NCBI GenBank assembly: GCA_022822665.1
Contig: JAJEAR010000022.1
Coordinates: forward strand, 1-33,087
Direction: 5' to 3'
DNA length: 33,087 nt
From: Alphaproteobacteria bacterium
Lineage (GTDB): Bacteria; Pseudomonadota; Alphaproteobacteria; Thalassobaculales; Thalassobaculaceae
Position numbers and translations under genes: made by a program. The notes under the pieces were generated by a model. That model was not told the origin of the DNA, ran no database searches, and saw only the letters and a list, made by a program, of their open reading frames with translations. Positions 1 through 8,460 of the stretch are shown one piece after another (position 1 is the stretch's first letter; each line of letters begins with the position of its first letter).

Positions 1-50
1 CGTCGCACCGCGTACCGTAACATGACATACCCCGCTAGACGGGTGAGAAG

Positions 51-86
51 GGCCGGCGGCCCGCCGGTCTGGGGGGCCGCCGGGCC
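51..86 (-). promoter_or_regulatory. GC-rich hairpin after the peptide-binding-protein gene
   Basis: A 10-bp perfect inverted repeat (CCGGCGGCCC at 53-62, GGGCCGCCGG at 74-83) with an 11-base loop lies just past the stop codon of the binding-protein gene on the minus strand. No clear U-tract follows it. It may be a weak terminator, or an mRNA-stabilising hairpin separating an abundant binding-protein message from downstream permease genes outside the window. That reading is inference. Confidence 0.35.
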
Positions 87-95
87 TGAAGGCCG

Positions 96-1802
96 CTACT
101 TCTTGCGATGCCAGTCCTGGATGTTCCAGGGGGTCGCATCCCAGACATTGGGATAGGCGCCGCCACCGAGGCTGTTGGCCCGGGCGGCAACCCCGCCGCG
201 GTGGATCAGCGGGATCATCGCGCCGTAGTCGATGAGCATGTCGTTCATCTGCTTGGCGATGCGTGCCCGGTCCTTCAGCTCCGCGGTCTGCGACAGCTCG
301 GACGCCAGCCTGTCATACTCCGCGCTGCAGTAGCGGGGCATGTTCTGGCCGATCCACTGGGTTTCCGGCGACGGCATCTTGTCGCAGGTCCAGCGCAGCA
401 TGTAGTTCTCCGGGTCCGTGCCGTTGAAATTGTTGGTGTACATTTCAATGTCGGCAAAGAACTTCTGGAACGTGTCCGGGCTGGACTGATCACCGCCGAA
501 GAACACCGAAGCGCTGATGTTGCGCAGTTCGGTTTCCACGCCGATTTCCTGCCACATCTGCTTGATCAGGGCCTGGGTGCCCTGGCGGACCGAGTTGGTC
601 GATGTCTGGTACAGGATCGAGAGGCGGACCCCGTCCTTGACGCGCACGCCGTCGTCCCCGCGCTCCCAGCCCGAGTCATCCAGGAGCTTGTTCGCGCCCT
701 CGATGTTCTGCGTCTTGCACCAGTCGTTGGCCTTCGACGCGTAGATAGCGGGTGCCGGCAGCACGTTGCAGGTCACCCGGCCGGCGGGGCCGTAGCCGGC
801 ATCGACCAGGATCTGGCGGTCGATCGCCATCGACAGCGCACGCCGCACGGCGGGATCGGACAGGAACGGGTGCGGGTTGTTGCCGGCCTGGTAGGTCGCC
901 CGCTTGTCGCCCAGCGACTTGTCGGGGTTGGTCAGCTGCACCATCAGCCGTTCGACCGAGGTCCCGAACGCGGAAAGCACCTCGCCCTTGCCGGCGGATT
1001 CCATGGTGGAGAGGATTTCCGGTTCCACCTGCAGGTTCCACGCGTAGTCGAACTCGCCGGTCTCGAGAACCGCGCGTGCGGCCGAGACCGCGTCACCGCC
1101 GCCCTTGAGCAGCACCGAGGAGAAGTGCGGCTTTCCGGCGATCCGGTAGTTCTCGTTCATCTCGTAGAGCACGACGTCGTTCGGACGGAATTCGCGGACC
1201 TTGAACGGGCCGGTGCCGATGGTACCGAAGTTCTGCTCGGTGCATTCGGGCGCCTTCGCACCCATGCAGTCCTGGTACTGCGCCTTCTGGAATACCGGGA
1301 CCTCGGACCCGACGAACGGTCCGTAGGGGAACGGCTTGGCCACGCCGAAGGTGATCTTGACGGTGTGGTCGTCAAGCGCCTCGACCGACTCGACATCCTG
1401 GAACCGCTCGGCGGCGTTGCAGCCGCCTTCGGGATGCAGGCAGTAGTCGGCGGTGAAGACGACGTCATGGGCGGTAAACGGCGAGCCGTCCGACCAGACG
1501 ACATCCTGCTTGAGCTTCCACGTGATCGTGCGCAGATCGGCCGACACGCCGCCGTTGCCGACCGTGGGGATCTCCTCGGCAAGGGTGGGCACGAGGTTGC
1601 CGTCGGTATCGTAGTGGGCGAGCGGCTCGATGATGAGCGAGGAGGCGTGGATGTCCTTGGTCCCGCCCGAGAGGAACGGATTCAGGATCGACGGCGCCTG
1701 CCAGTACAGGATCTTCAGCTGGCCGTCGCTCCCGCGCTCGGCGTGGGCAGCGGACGCGAGCATCATCGCCGCTGCCAGGGGTATCAGGACTGATCGCTTC
1801 AT
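96..1802 (-). CDS. ABC transporter periplasmic substrate-binding protein, oligopeptide/nickel (SBP_bac_5) family
   Basis: This is a 568-residue extracytoplasmic binding protein of the family-5 (DppA/OppA-like) type that would deliver peptides, opines or similar ligands to an ABC permease. The ATG at 1802 is preferred: it follows a GGAGAAA ribosome site and starts directly with a Sec signal peptide (MKRSVLIPLAAAMMLASAAHA). A longer reading from 1847 would bury that signal behind 15 residues. Family traits are visible: an early ILNPFLSGGTKD region, the LTWKL-type 'TITWKLKQDVVWSDGSPFTA' block, the 'GTGPFKVREF' block, and 'LSDPAVRRALSMAIDR'. It is the last gene in the window of a minus-strand operon behind two ATPases, 13 bases after the second one. 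The substrate cannot be read from sequence. The order ATPase-ATPase-binding protein is unusual, because the binding protein usually comes first. Confidence 0.9.
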   Translation of the reverse strand: MKRSVLIPLAAAMMLASAAHAERGSDGQLKILYWQAPSILNPFLSGGTKDIHASSLIIEPLAHYDTDGNLVPTLAEEIPTVGNGGVSADLRTITWKLKQDVVWSDGSPFTAHDVVFTADYCLHPEGGCNAAERFQDVESVEALDDHTVKITFGVAKPFPYGPFVGSEVPVFQKAQYQDCMGAKAPECTEQNFGTIGTGPFKVREFRPNDVVLYEMNENYRIAGKPHFSSVLLKGGGDAVSAARAVLETGEFDYAWNLQVEPEILSTMESAGKGEVLSAFGTSVERLMVQLTNPDKSLGDKRATYQAGNNPHPFLSDPAVRRALSMAIDRQILVDAGYGPAGRVTCNVLPAPAIYASKANDWCKTQNIEGANKLLDDSGWERGDDGVRVKDGVRLSILYQTSTNSVRQGTQALIKQMWQEIGVETELRNISASVFFGGDQSSPDTFQKFFADIEMYTNNFNGTDPENYMLRWTCDKMPSPETQWIGQNMPRYCSAEYDRLASELSQTAELKDRARIAKQMNDMLIDYGAMIPLIHRGGVAARANSLGGGAYPNVWDATPWNIQDWHRKK

Positions 1803-1815
1803 GAACGGTTTCTCC

Positions 1816-2895
1816 TCACACTGTGCGAACGGACGGCGACGCACCATCCGTTCCGGTTGCGGCGCCGACCGGCGGCTGCAGGTCGGGTCCGCGGGCCTCG
1901 TCGCCGACCGTCACGTGGTGACAGGCGACGTAACGTCCGGGTTCGGTCTCCCTCCACTCCGGCTCGGCCTCGCGGCAGATCGACGTGGCGACCGGACACC
2001 GGGTGGAGAAGTTGCAGCCCTGCGGCGGATTGGCCGGACTTGGCAGGTCGCCGCGCAGGACGATATGCGAGCGCGTGGCCTCGACCTTCGGATCGGGGAT
2101 CGGGACCGCCGAGAGCAGTGCCTGGGTGTAGGGGTGCAGCGGCGACGCGTACAGCACGTCGCGCGGCGCGAGTTCGACGATCCGGCCGAGGTACATCACC
2201 GCGACCCGGTTCGCGATATGCCGGATCATGCCGAGGTCGTGGCTGATGAACAGGTAGGTCAGCGTGCGCTGTTCCTGCAGGTCCTCGAGCAGGTTGACCA
2301 CCTGGGCCTGGATCGACACGTCGAGGGCCGCGATCGGTTCGTCGCAGACGATGAAGTCGGGGTTCAGCGCGAGCGCGCGGGCGATCCCGATGCGCTGGCG
2401 CTGGCCTCCGGAAAACTCATGCGGGTAGCGGTTGGAAAACGTCGGGTCCAGCCCGACCGATTCGAGCAGCTGCTCGACCCGCTCCCGCCGCTCGGCGCCG
2501 GCGAGCAGGTTGTGCTCGTCGAGCGGCTCGGCCACGATCGAGCTTACCGTCATGCGCGGATTGAGGCTCGCATGCGGGTCCTGGAACACCATCTGCATGC
2601 GCGGCCGCACCCGGCGCAGCGCTTCGCCCTCGAGCGCGAGAATGTCCTCGCCGTCCAGACGCACACGTCCGGCGGTGGCGTCCTGCAGCCGCAGGATGGT
2701 CCGCCCCGCGGTCGACTTGCCGCACCCGCTCTCCCCGACCAGTCCCAGTGTCTCGCCGCGCTCGAGCGTGAAGCTGATGCCGTCGACCGCCTTCACGATT
2801 CCGACCTGGCGGCGAAAGATCCCGGCGAGGATCGGGAAATGGGTCTTCAGGTCCTCGACCTCGAGCAGGGTGGAGGATGCCGCGTCAGGCGTCAT
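1816..2895 (-). CDS. Oligopeptide ABC transporter ATP-binding protein, DppF/OppF type
   Basis: This is a 359-residue cytoplasmic ATPase that would energise peptide uptake. Walker A (GESGCGKST, about residues 54-62), the signature [15 protein letters not shown], Walker B ([12 protein letters not shown]) and the switch histidine region ([12 protein letters not shown]) are all present. The C-terminal oligopeptide/dipeptide extension has the usual four-cysteine-like arrangement (GCNFSTRCP...C...C). The ATG at 2895 is preferred: it sits behind a GGGGAG stretch and overlaps the 3' end of the preceding ATPase gene by 11 bases, as expected for translational coupling. A GTG/ATG 45 bases upstream (2940) is possible but would extend deep into the neighbour. 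The DppF-type assignment is firm; the substrate is unknown. Confidence 0.92.
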   Translation of the reverse strand: MTPDAASSTLLEVEDLKTHFPILAGIFRRQVGIVKAVDGISFTLERGETLGLVGESGCGKSTAGRTILRLQDATAGRVRLDGEDILALEGEALRRVRPRMQMVFQDPHASLNPRMTVSSIVAEPLDEHNLLAGAERRERVEQLLESVGLDPTFSNRYPHEFSGGQRQRIGIARALALNPDFIVCDEPIAALDVSIQAQVVNLLEDLQEQRTLTYLFISHDLGMIRHIANRVAVMYLGRIVELAPRDVLYASPLHPYTQALLSAVPIPDPKVEATRSHIVLRGDLPSPANPPQGCNFSTRCPVATSICREAEPEWRETEPGRYVACHHVTVGDEARGPDLQPPVGAATGTDGASPSVRTV

Positions 2896-3916
2896 TGCGC
2901 GGCGCTCCCCGGTCGATGTCCCACCAGCAGGCAACGTCATGGACGGGGTGGTCCCGGTCCGGCGCGACGGGGCGCAGCACCGGGTTTTCCTTCCAGCAGC
3001 GTTCGAAGGCGTGAGCGCACCGCGGCGCGAACGGGCACGAGGTCGGGGCGGCGTCGAGCAGCGGCGGCTGCCCGGAAATGGTGTTGAGCCGGACCGCCCG
3101 CATTCCGCCGGTGCCCGGCAGGGTGTGGAGCAGTGCGCGGGTGTACGGGTGTTTCGGTTCGGCGTACAGCCGGTCGACCGTCGAGTGTTCGACCGCCAGG
3201 CCGCCGTACATCACCATGACCCGGTCGGCGATTCCCGCCACCACGCCGAGGTCATGGGTGATCCAGATCATCGACATGCCGAGTTCGCGCCGCAGTCGGC
3301 GGATCAGATCCAGGATCTGGGCCTGGATGGTCACGTCGAGCGCGGTGGTCGGCTCGTCGGCGATCAGCAGCCTCGGGTCGCAGGCAAGCGCAATGGCGAT
3401 CATGACCCGCTGGCGCATGCCGCCGGAAAACTGGTGCGGAAAGTCGTTGAGCCGGTCGTCGGCCGAGGGAATTCCGACCAGTTCGAGCAGTTCGACCGCC
3501 CGTTGCCGCGCCTTGCGGCGCGACAGGCCGAGATGCTTGCGCAACGGCTCGATCAGCTGGAATCCGACGCTAAACACCGGGTTGAGCGACGTCATCGGGT
3601 CCTGGAAGATGAACCCGATCTCGCCGCCGCGGATGCGGCGGATGTCGCCCGGCGGCAGTTGGAGGATGTCACGGCCGCCGAACCGGACCTGGCCGGAGAC
3701 GATCCTGGCCGGCGGCATGGGGACCAGCTTGAGCAGCGACATCATGGTCACGCTCTTTCCGGAGCCGCTCTCGCCGACGATTCCCAGCAGCTCGCCCTCG
3801 CGCAGGTGGAAAGAGACACCGTTGACGGCATGGATGGCGCCGTCGCGGGTGTCGAAGACCGTGCGCAGATCCTCGACCTCGAGTATGGTGGCGCGCCCTG
3901 CCGGATCCTGGTTCAT
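2885..3916 (-). CDS. Oligopeptide ABC transporter ATP-binding protein, DppD/OppD type
   Basis: A 343-residue ATPase partner of the downstream DppF-type subunit. It shows Walker A (GESGSGKS, about 48-55), the signature [15 protein letters not shown], Walker B ([14 protein letters not shown]), the switch ([11 protein letters not shown]) and the C-terminal oligopeptide_HPY extension with cysteine-rich [14 protein letters not shown], which is typical of DppD/OppD. It is the first gene of the minus-strand operon in the window. Two permeases should complete the transporter but none is seen between the ATPases and the binding protein; they may be beyond the left edge. The 230-base gap upstream is shared with a divergent MFS gene and probably holds both promoters, but I see no convincing sigma-70 elements in it. 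Confidence 0.92.
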   Translation of the reverse strand: MNQDPAGRATILEVEDLRTVFDTRDGAIHAVNGVSFHLREGELLGIVGESGSGKSVTMMSLLKLVPMPPARIVSGQVRFGGRDILQLPPGDIRRIRGGEIGFIFQDPMTSLNPVFSVGFQLIEPLRKHLGLSRRKARQRAVELLELVGIPSADDRLNDFPHQFSGGMRQRVMIAIALACDPRLLIADEPTTALDVTIQAQILDLIRRLRRELGMSMIWITHDLGVVAGIADRVMVMYGGLAVEHSTVDRLYAEPKHPYTRALLHTLPGTGGMRAVRLNTISGQPPLLDAAPTSCPFAPRCAHAFERCWKENPVLRPVAPDRDHPVHDVACWWDIDRGAPRNDA

Positions 3917-4146
3917 GTCTGCCCGGCCTCAGCACGTATGACCTCATCGGAAACCCGGACCGCGCCGTCCCGCCAACCGGGACCCCGCGGTTGCTGCTGC
4001 CACGGACACCCGGAAGGCACCAAACAGCGGAAACTACGAGCAGGACTCCTCACCGTGCGGACTGTACATGCTCGTTCCACACGATATCAAGCTCGGCCGG
4101 CCCGGCCCGTGCGCGTGCCCGCGGCACCGGGCGTGGCGGGTCCGGC

Positions 4147-5310
4147 ATGAGGCACCATCCCGTCGCGGCCGCACTCGGAGGCTGTCTCTCGCTCGCCGCG
4201 GCACTCGGGATCGGGCGTTTCGTCTACACCCCGATCCTGCCCTACATGGCCGACGGGCTGGACCTTTCGCGCGCCGACGCCGGGCTGATCGCGTCGGCGA
4301 ATTTCCTCGGCTACCTCGCCGGCGCACTGCTGGTGAGCCTGGGCTCCCTGCCCGGGGAAAGACGGACCTGGCTGCTGGGCGGGCTTGCGCTCGCGGCAGG
4401 CTCGACCGCCGCCATGGCCGGGGTGCAGACCATGGCGATGTTCCTGGCGCTCAGGTTCGCAAGCGGTGTTGCCGGCGCGGTGGTCATGGTGTTCGCGTCA
4501 GCCATGGTGATGGACCGGCTCGCCGTCGCCGGGCGGCCGTCGCTCACCGCGGTGCCCTACGCCGGGGTCGGAACGGGGATCGCCATCTCGGCGCTGGTGG
4601 CGCCGCTGATTGCGACCGCCGGGGACGACTGGGAACCGCTGTGGCTCGCCGGCGGCGGAATCGCGGTCCTGCTGGCAATCCCGGTGGCGTGGCTGCTGCC
4701 CGACACCCGCCCGGAGGACCGGGCAGCGCAGGATCGCGGGCGCGGCGCCGTGCCGCGGTCGACCTACTGGCGCTGGATCCTGGGCTACGGCCTCGTCGGC
4801 TTCGGGTACGTGGTGACCGCCACCTTCATTTCCGACCTGATGCGCGCCAGCCCGTCGCTGCGTCCGGCCGAGGCCTGGGTCTGGCTGGTGGTCGGGGTCT
4901 CGGCCGTCCCGTCGGTGGCGCTGTGGACCTGGTGCGGGCGGCGATGGGGCAACAGGGTCGCCTTTGCGGCCGCGAGCGTGTGCGAGGCGATCGGTATCGC
5001 GGTCAGCGTGCTCAGCGAGTCGATCGCGATGCTGCTGGTCGCGTCGGCCCTGCTCGGCGGCACGGTGATGGGCCTGACCGCACTCGGCCTGATCGAGGTG
5101 GCGAGGCTCGCCGGCTCGGACACCAGGCGGGCGCTCGCGATCATGACGGTGTCGTTCGGGCTCGGCCAGATGATCGGCCCCACGCTTGCCGGGCTGTTGC
5201 ACGATGCGACCGGCACCTACCTGATCGCCTCGATGATCACCGCGGGCGGGCTGCTGGTCGGCGCGGTTGCGACCGCCACCGCGCCGGCGCACGCTGACCG
5301 CGGCCCGTGA
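4147..5310 (+). CDS. YbfB/YjiJ-like MFS transporter
   Basis: A 387-residue inner-membrane transporter of the major facilitator superfamily with about 12 hydrophobic helices. The N-terminal motif ALGIGRFVYTPILPYMADG is the hallmark of the YbfB/YjiJ subgroup, whose substrates are mostly unknown. The ATG at 4147 (MRHHPVAAALGG) is chosen because it begins just before the first helix. The open frame continues to 3991, but that extension is arginine-rich and non-membrane. The ribosome site is weak (GGCGGGT). The gene is divergent from the peptide ABC operon and 117 bases upstream of the thiolase-like gene on the same strand. The function is likely efflux or uptake of a small molecule; nothing more specific can be said. 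Confidence 0.85.
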   Translation: MRHHPVAAALGGCLSLAAALGIGRFVYTPILPYMADGLDLSRADAGLIASANFLGYLAGALLVSLGSLPGERRTWLLGGLALAAGSTAAMAGVQTMAMFLALRFASGVAGAVVMVFASAMVMDRLAVAGRPSLTAVPYAGVGTGIAISALVAPLIATAGDDWEPLWLAGGGIAVLLAIPVAWLLPDTRPEDRAAQDRGRGAVPRSTYWRWILGYGLVGFGYVVTATFISDLMRASPSLRPAEAWVWLVVGVSAVPSVALWTWCGRRWGNRVAFAAASVCEAIGIAVSVLSESIAMLLVASALLGGTVMGLTALGLIEVARLAGSDTRRALAIMTVSFGLGQMIGPTLAGLLHDATGTYLIASMITAGGLLVGAVATATAPAHADRGP

Positions 5311-5427
5311 GCGGGGCGGCATCCGGGCGGTGATTTCCGAGGACCGTTCGGCAGAAACCTGGTTCCCCCGGCGCAGGATGCCGGTACGCTCACCCCGCGA
5401 GAACCGCAGACGAGAAAGGAAGGCCCC

Positions 5428-6696
5428 ATGACGCTTGCCAGCGTATCCGACCACGACGCGAGTTCGCCCCGGCACCTCAGGGGCAGGTACGCCATCTGCG
5501 GCGTGGGCGAGACGTCCTACCGCCGCGGGTCGCAGGAAAGCACCCGGTCGCTTGCGACCTGGGCGGTCTCCAACGCCATGCGCGATGCCGGCATGTCGGC
5601 GGGCGACATCGACGGCATGCTGAGCTACTCCGGCAATGACTCGACCTTCGCGCCCTTCGTCGCCGGAGACCTGGGGATCCGGCTGAACTTCTACATGGAC
5701 GTGCACGGCGGCGGATCCTCGACCGAGGCGCTGATCGGGATCGCGATGGGGGTGATCGAGGCGGGGATGTGCCGGACGGTGGCCATCTACCGGGCGATGA
5801 ACGGCTACTCGGCCGTGCGGATCGGCGGCACCGGGGCGCGGTCGGCGGTTCCGATCGTCGGCGACCAGATCCATCACCGCGCCTACGGCTGGCAGAGCGC
5901 CGGCCAGATGTTCGCGCCGACCTTCCTGCGGCACATGTACGACTACGGGACCACGCCGGAACAGGTCGCGGCCGTCAAGGTCGCCCACTCGAAACACGCC
6001 TCGAACAATCCGAAGGCGTATTACCGCCGGCGCTACACGGTCGAGGACGTGGTCTCCTCGCGCATGATCTGTACGCCGCTGCACCTGCTCGACTGCTGTG
6101 TGGAGACCGACAATGCGACCTGCATCATCGTGACCGGCGTCGAACGCGCGCGCGACTGTCCCAGCCCGCCGGCGGTGATCCTTGCGGTGGTCGGACGCTG
6201 CTGCAAGCCGCGGATCGACATGCACTACCAGCACGGGCCGATCTCGACCGTGGCCGGCCACTACGCCCGGGAGCTGCTGTGGCCCAACGCCGGGGTGGGA
6301 CCGGAGGATATCGACGTCACCGGCTCGTACGACGCCTTCACCTTCACCACCATGCTGCAGCTTGAGGACTACGGGTTCTGCCGCAAGGGCGAGGGCGGCC
6401 ACTACGTGTCCGACGGAACCATCGAGCTCGGCGGCCGGCGGCCCAACAACACCTCGGGCGGACACCTGTGCGAGGGGTACACCCACGGGATGAACATGGT
6501 GATCGAGAACACGCGCCAGCTGCGCGGCGACGTCGATGACAGCTGTCCCGTCGGCCCGGACGGCCGGCGCCTGCACACCCATGACTACGCCGAGGGGGGA
6601 TGCCGGCAGGTGCGCGACGTGGAACTCACTGCCAATCTCGGATGGGCGATGCCGGGGACCGGTTCGGCCATGGTGATGGCGAAGGACATCCGATAG
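5428..6696 (+). CDS. Thiolase-superfamily protein lacking the catalytic cysteines (Ltp/SCP2-thiolase-like)
   Basis: A 422-residue thiolase-fold protein. The N-terminal half has the thiolase pattern of a tested 'ICGVGETSYRRGS' strand and a 'VHGGGSSTEALIGIAMGVI' segment (92-110), where a true thiolase carries the nucleophilic cysteine; here it is Gly/Ser. The C-terminal 'NTSGGHLCEGYTHGMN' (341-356) replaces the canonical GGHPxGAT motif with GYTHG, and the last CxG motif is GTGSAM (410-415). Such proteins with a DUF35 partner include the steroid side-chain aldolase Ltp2, so a retro-aldolase or acyl-CoA binding role is more likely than thiolysis. That is an inference. A strong AGGAAGG ribosome site precedes the ATG. 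The gene is followed after 9 bases by a DUF35 OB-fold gene, forming the classic pair. Confidence 0.85.
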   Translation: MTLASVSDHDASSPRHLRGRYAICGVGETSYRRGSQESTRSLATWAVSNAMRDAGMSAGDIDGMLSYSGNDSTFAPFVAGDLGIRLNFYMDVHGGGSSTEALIGIAMGVIEAGMCRTVAIYRAMNGYSAVRIGGTGARSAVPIVGDQIHHRAYGWQSAGQMFAPTFLRHMYDYGTTPEQVAAVKVAHSKHASNNPKAYYRRRYTVEDVVSSRMICTPLHLLDCCVETDNATCIIVTGVERARDCPSPPAVILAVVGRCCKPRIDMHYQHGPISTVAGHYARELLWPNAGVGPEDIDVTGSYDAFTFTTMLQLEDYGFCRKGEGGHYVSDGTIELGGRRPNNTSGGHLCEGYTHGMNMVIENTRQLRGDVDDSCPVGPDGRRLHTHDYAEGGCRQVRDVELTANLGWAMPGTGSAMVMAKDIR

Positions 6697-6705
6697 GAGC
6701 AGACG

Positions 6706-7227
6706 ATGCCGATCCAGGGAGACTACATGGGCATGACACTCACGATCGAGGATCTCGATCGGGAGAACCGCGATTTCTTCCGCTACTGCGCCGCCCGCGA
6801 CTTCAGGCTGCAGCGCGGGACCGCAAGCGGCCTGCTCCGCTACCCGCCGACCACGGCGTGCCCGTGGACCGGAGAACGCGAGAGCGAGTGGGTGCCGGTG
6901 GACGCGGCGGGAACCGTGCACTCCTACGTCGAGGTGCACCACCCGATCCAGCCGGCGTTCCGCGACAGGATTCCCTACATGATCATCCTGGCCGACCTTG
7001 ATACCCAGAAGGGCGTGCCGACGAAACACGAGGCGCTGCGGGTTGCCGGCAACCTGGTGACGGCCGATGGCGCCTTCGCGCCGCCCGAGATGATTGCCCG
7101 GGTCGGAATCGGGACCCGGGTCAGGATGGTGTTCGTGGACGTGACGGACGAATTCGCCCTGCCGCAGTGGACGATCGACGAGGGCGCTGAGCAACCCGAG
7201 CGGCCCTGGCGCTACCCCCGGGAGTAG
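6706..7227 (+). CDS. DUF35 / OB-fold protein, partner of the thiolase-like protein
   Basis: A 173-residue protein whose middle (about 60-100, AGTVHSYVEVHHPIQPAF ... YMIILADLD) and C-terminus (IGTRVRMVFVDVTDEFALPQW) match the DUF35 acyl-CoA-associated OB fold. Members normally carry an N-terminal rubredoxin-like zinc ribbon with CxxC pairs. Here only one cysteine remains in the equivalent stretch (RYPPTTACPWTGE, about 46-58), so the zinc site appears lost. DUF35 proteins form heteromeric complexes with thiolase-like partners, for example in steroid side-chain cleavage. The tight spacing to the upstream thiolase-like gene (9 bases, with an AGGAG site across the previous stop) supports a complex. 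The gene is followed 6 bases later by an MFS gene. Confidence 0.85.
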   Translation: MPIQGDYMGMTLTIEDLDRENRDFFRYCAARDFRLQRGTASGLLRYPPTTACPWTGERESEWVPVDAAGTVHSYVEVHHPIQPAFRDRIPYMIILADLDTQKGVPTKHEALRVAGNLVTADGAFAPPEMIARVGIGTRVRMVFVDVTDEFALPQWTIDEGAEQPERPWRYPRE

Positions 7228-7233
7228 GGCGAC

Positions 7234-8460
7234 ATGGCCGGCCGGTGGTCCGGTCTGTTCCGCTCCGGGTTCGGTCCGCCCGATTTCCTGCGCCTAGCCG
7301 CCGCCTCGGCATTTTCGGGCGCCGGCATGTCGGGCGAGCAGGTCATTCTCGGTTTGCTGGTCTATCGCATCACCGACTCCTCGGCCTGGGTCGGCACCTC
7401 GCTTGCCGCCTACTACCTGCCGCTGTTCGTCGCCGGCACGCTCGCGGGCGCCGCCGCCGACCGGTTTGACCGCCGCGTCCTGATCCGCGGGCTCGAGGTC
7501 TGCCACTGCGTGGCGCTCACCGCCGTTGCCGGCGCGATTGCGGCCGGTCTCGGGACTCTCGCGATGCTGATGGCGATCAGCGTCGTGCTCGGGTCCCTGC
7601 GGGCCTCGACCCAGCCGCTCCGGGTCAGCTACGTCTACGACCTGTTCGGCCGTACCGCCATCGTGAGCGCGCTCGGGCGGATCAACCTCGCGGTGCGGTT
7701 CGGCCACCTCGTCGGCGCACTGGCCGCCGGCCGGATCACCGAGGCTGCGGGGGCCGATACCGCCTTCCTCGTCCTTGCCGCGAGCCATGCCGTCGCCTGG
7801 CTGCTGGTCTGCAGGCTGAAGTCGGCCGGACAGGCGTCGGTCAACCCCGCCGAGCGGGTTCCGATCCGGCGCAACCTCGCGGAGTATCTGCACGAGCTCG
7901 CGGTCAACCGCACGCTCACCATGCTGGTGCTGCTGACCGCCGCGGTCGAGCTGTTCGGGTTCTCGTTCCAGACCGGCGTCCCGGAACTGGCCGCCGACCG
8001 CCTGCAACTGGGCGCGGACGGGCTCGGCGACCTCAATGCGGCGCGGGCAGCCGGCGGGGTGGTGGCGAGTATCGCGCTGTCGGCCGGGCTCGGGCCGCTG
8101 CACCGGCCGGGACGGCTCTATATCGGCGTCATCCTGGTCTTCGGGCTCGGCATGATCCTGCTTGGCAGTGCCGACAGTTTCCTGTGGGCACTTGCCGCCC
8201 TGTTCCTGGTGTCCGCCATGGCGACCGCATCCGACGTGCTGACCCAGTCGATGGTGCAGATGAGCGTGCCGAACGCGCTCCGCGGCCGGGCCATGGGCGC
8301 CTGGTCGCTCGCGATCGGAATCTCGCCGCTCGGCCATCTCGAGATGGGGCTGCTGATCGGTTCGCTCGGGCTGGCGGGCGCCTACGCCGCGAACGGCTCG
8401 GTGCTGATCCTGCTCTCGGTCGGCATCCTGCTCGGCCTCCCGGCCCTCAGGCGCCTGTGA
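7234..8460 (+). CDS. MFS transporter, EntS/MFS_3-like
   Basis: A 408-residue polytopic membrane protein of the MFS, with a first helix LRLAAASAFSGAGMSGEQV, the loop motif AGTLAGAAADRFDRRVLIRG (the MFS GxLaDRxxRR signature between helices 2 and 3), and roughly 12 hydrophobic segments. The arrangement resembles the MFS_3/EntS-type exporters. It starts 6 bases after the DUF35 gene, so it is likely co-transcribed with the thiolase/DUF35 pair and may export or import the compound they handle. The last 14 bases overlap, tail to tail, with the 3' end of the converging CmcJ/NvfI-type gene. Confidence 0.85.
   Translation: MAGRWSGLFRSGFGPPDFLRLAAASAFSGAGMSGEQVILGLLVYRITDSSAWVGTSLAAYYLPLFVAGTLAGAAADRFDRRVLIRGLEVCHCVALTAVAGAIAAGLGTLAMLMAISVVLGSLRASTQPLRVSYVYDLFGRTAIVSALGRINLAVRFGHLVGALAAGRITEAAGADTAFLVLAASHAVAWLLVCRLKSAGQASVNPAERVPIRRNLAEYLHELAVNRTLTMLVLLTAAVELFGFSFQTGVPELAADRLQLGADGLGDLNAARAAGGVVASIALSAGLGPLHRPGRLYIGVILVFGLGMILLGSADSFLWALAALFLVSAMATASDVLTQSMVQMSVPNALRGRAMGAWSLAIGISPLGHLEMGLLIGSLGLAGAYAANGSVLILLSVGILLGLPALRRL

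Noticed and set aside
108..1793. A 561-codon open frame on the plus strand
   Set aside because: It mirrors the peptide binding-protein gene, and its translation has the low-complexity look of an antisense frame.
4498..7194. An 898-codon open frame on the minus strand
   Set aside because: It lies antisense to clear MFS, thiolase-like and DUF35 genes, and its product is a His/Arg/Asp/Gly-rich sequence with no domain. Such frames are common in very GC-rich DNA.
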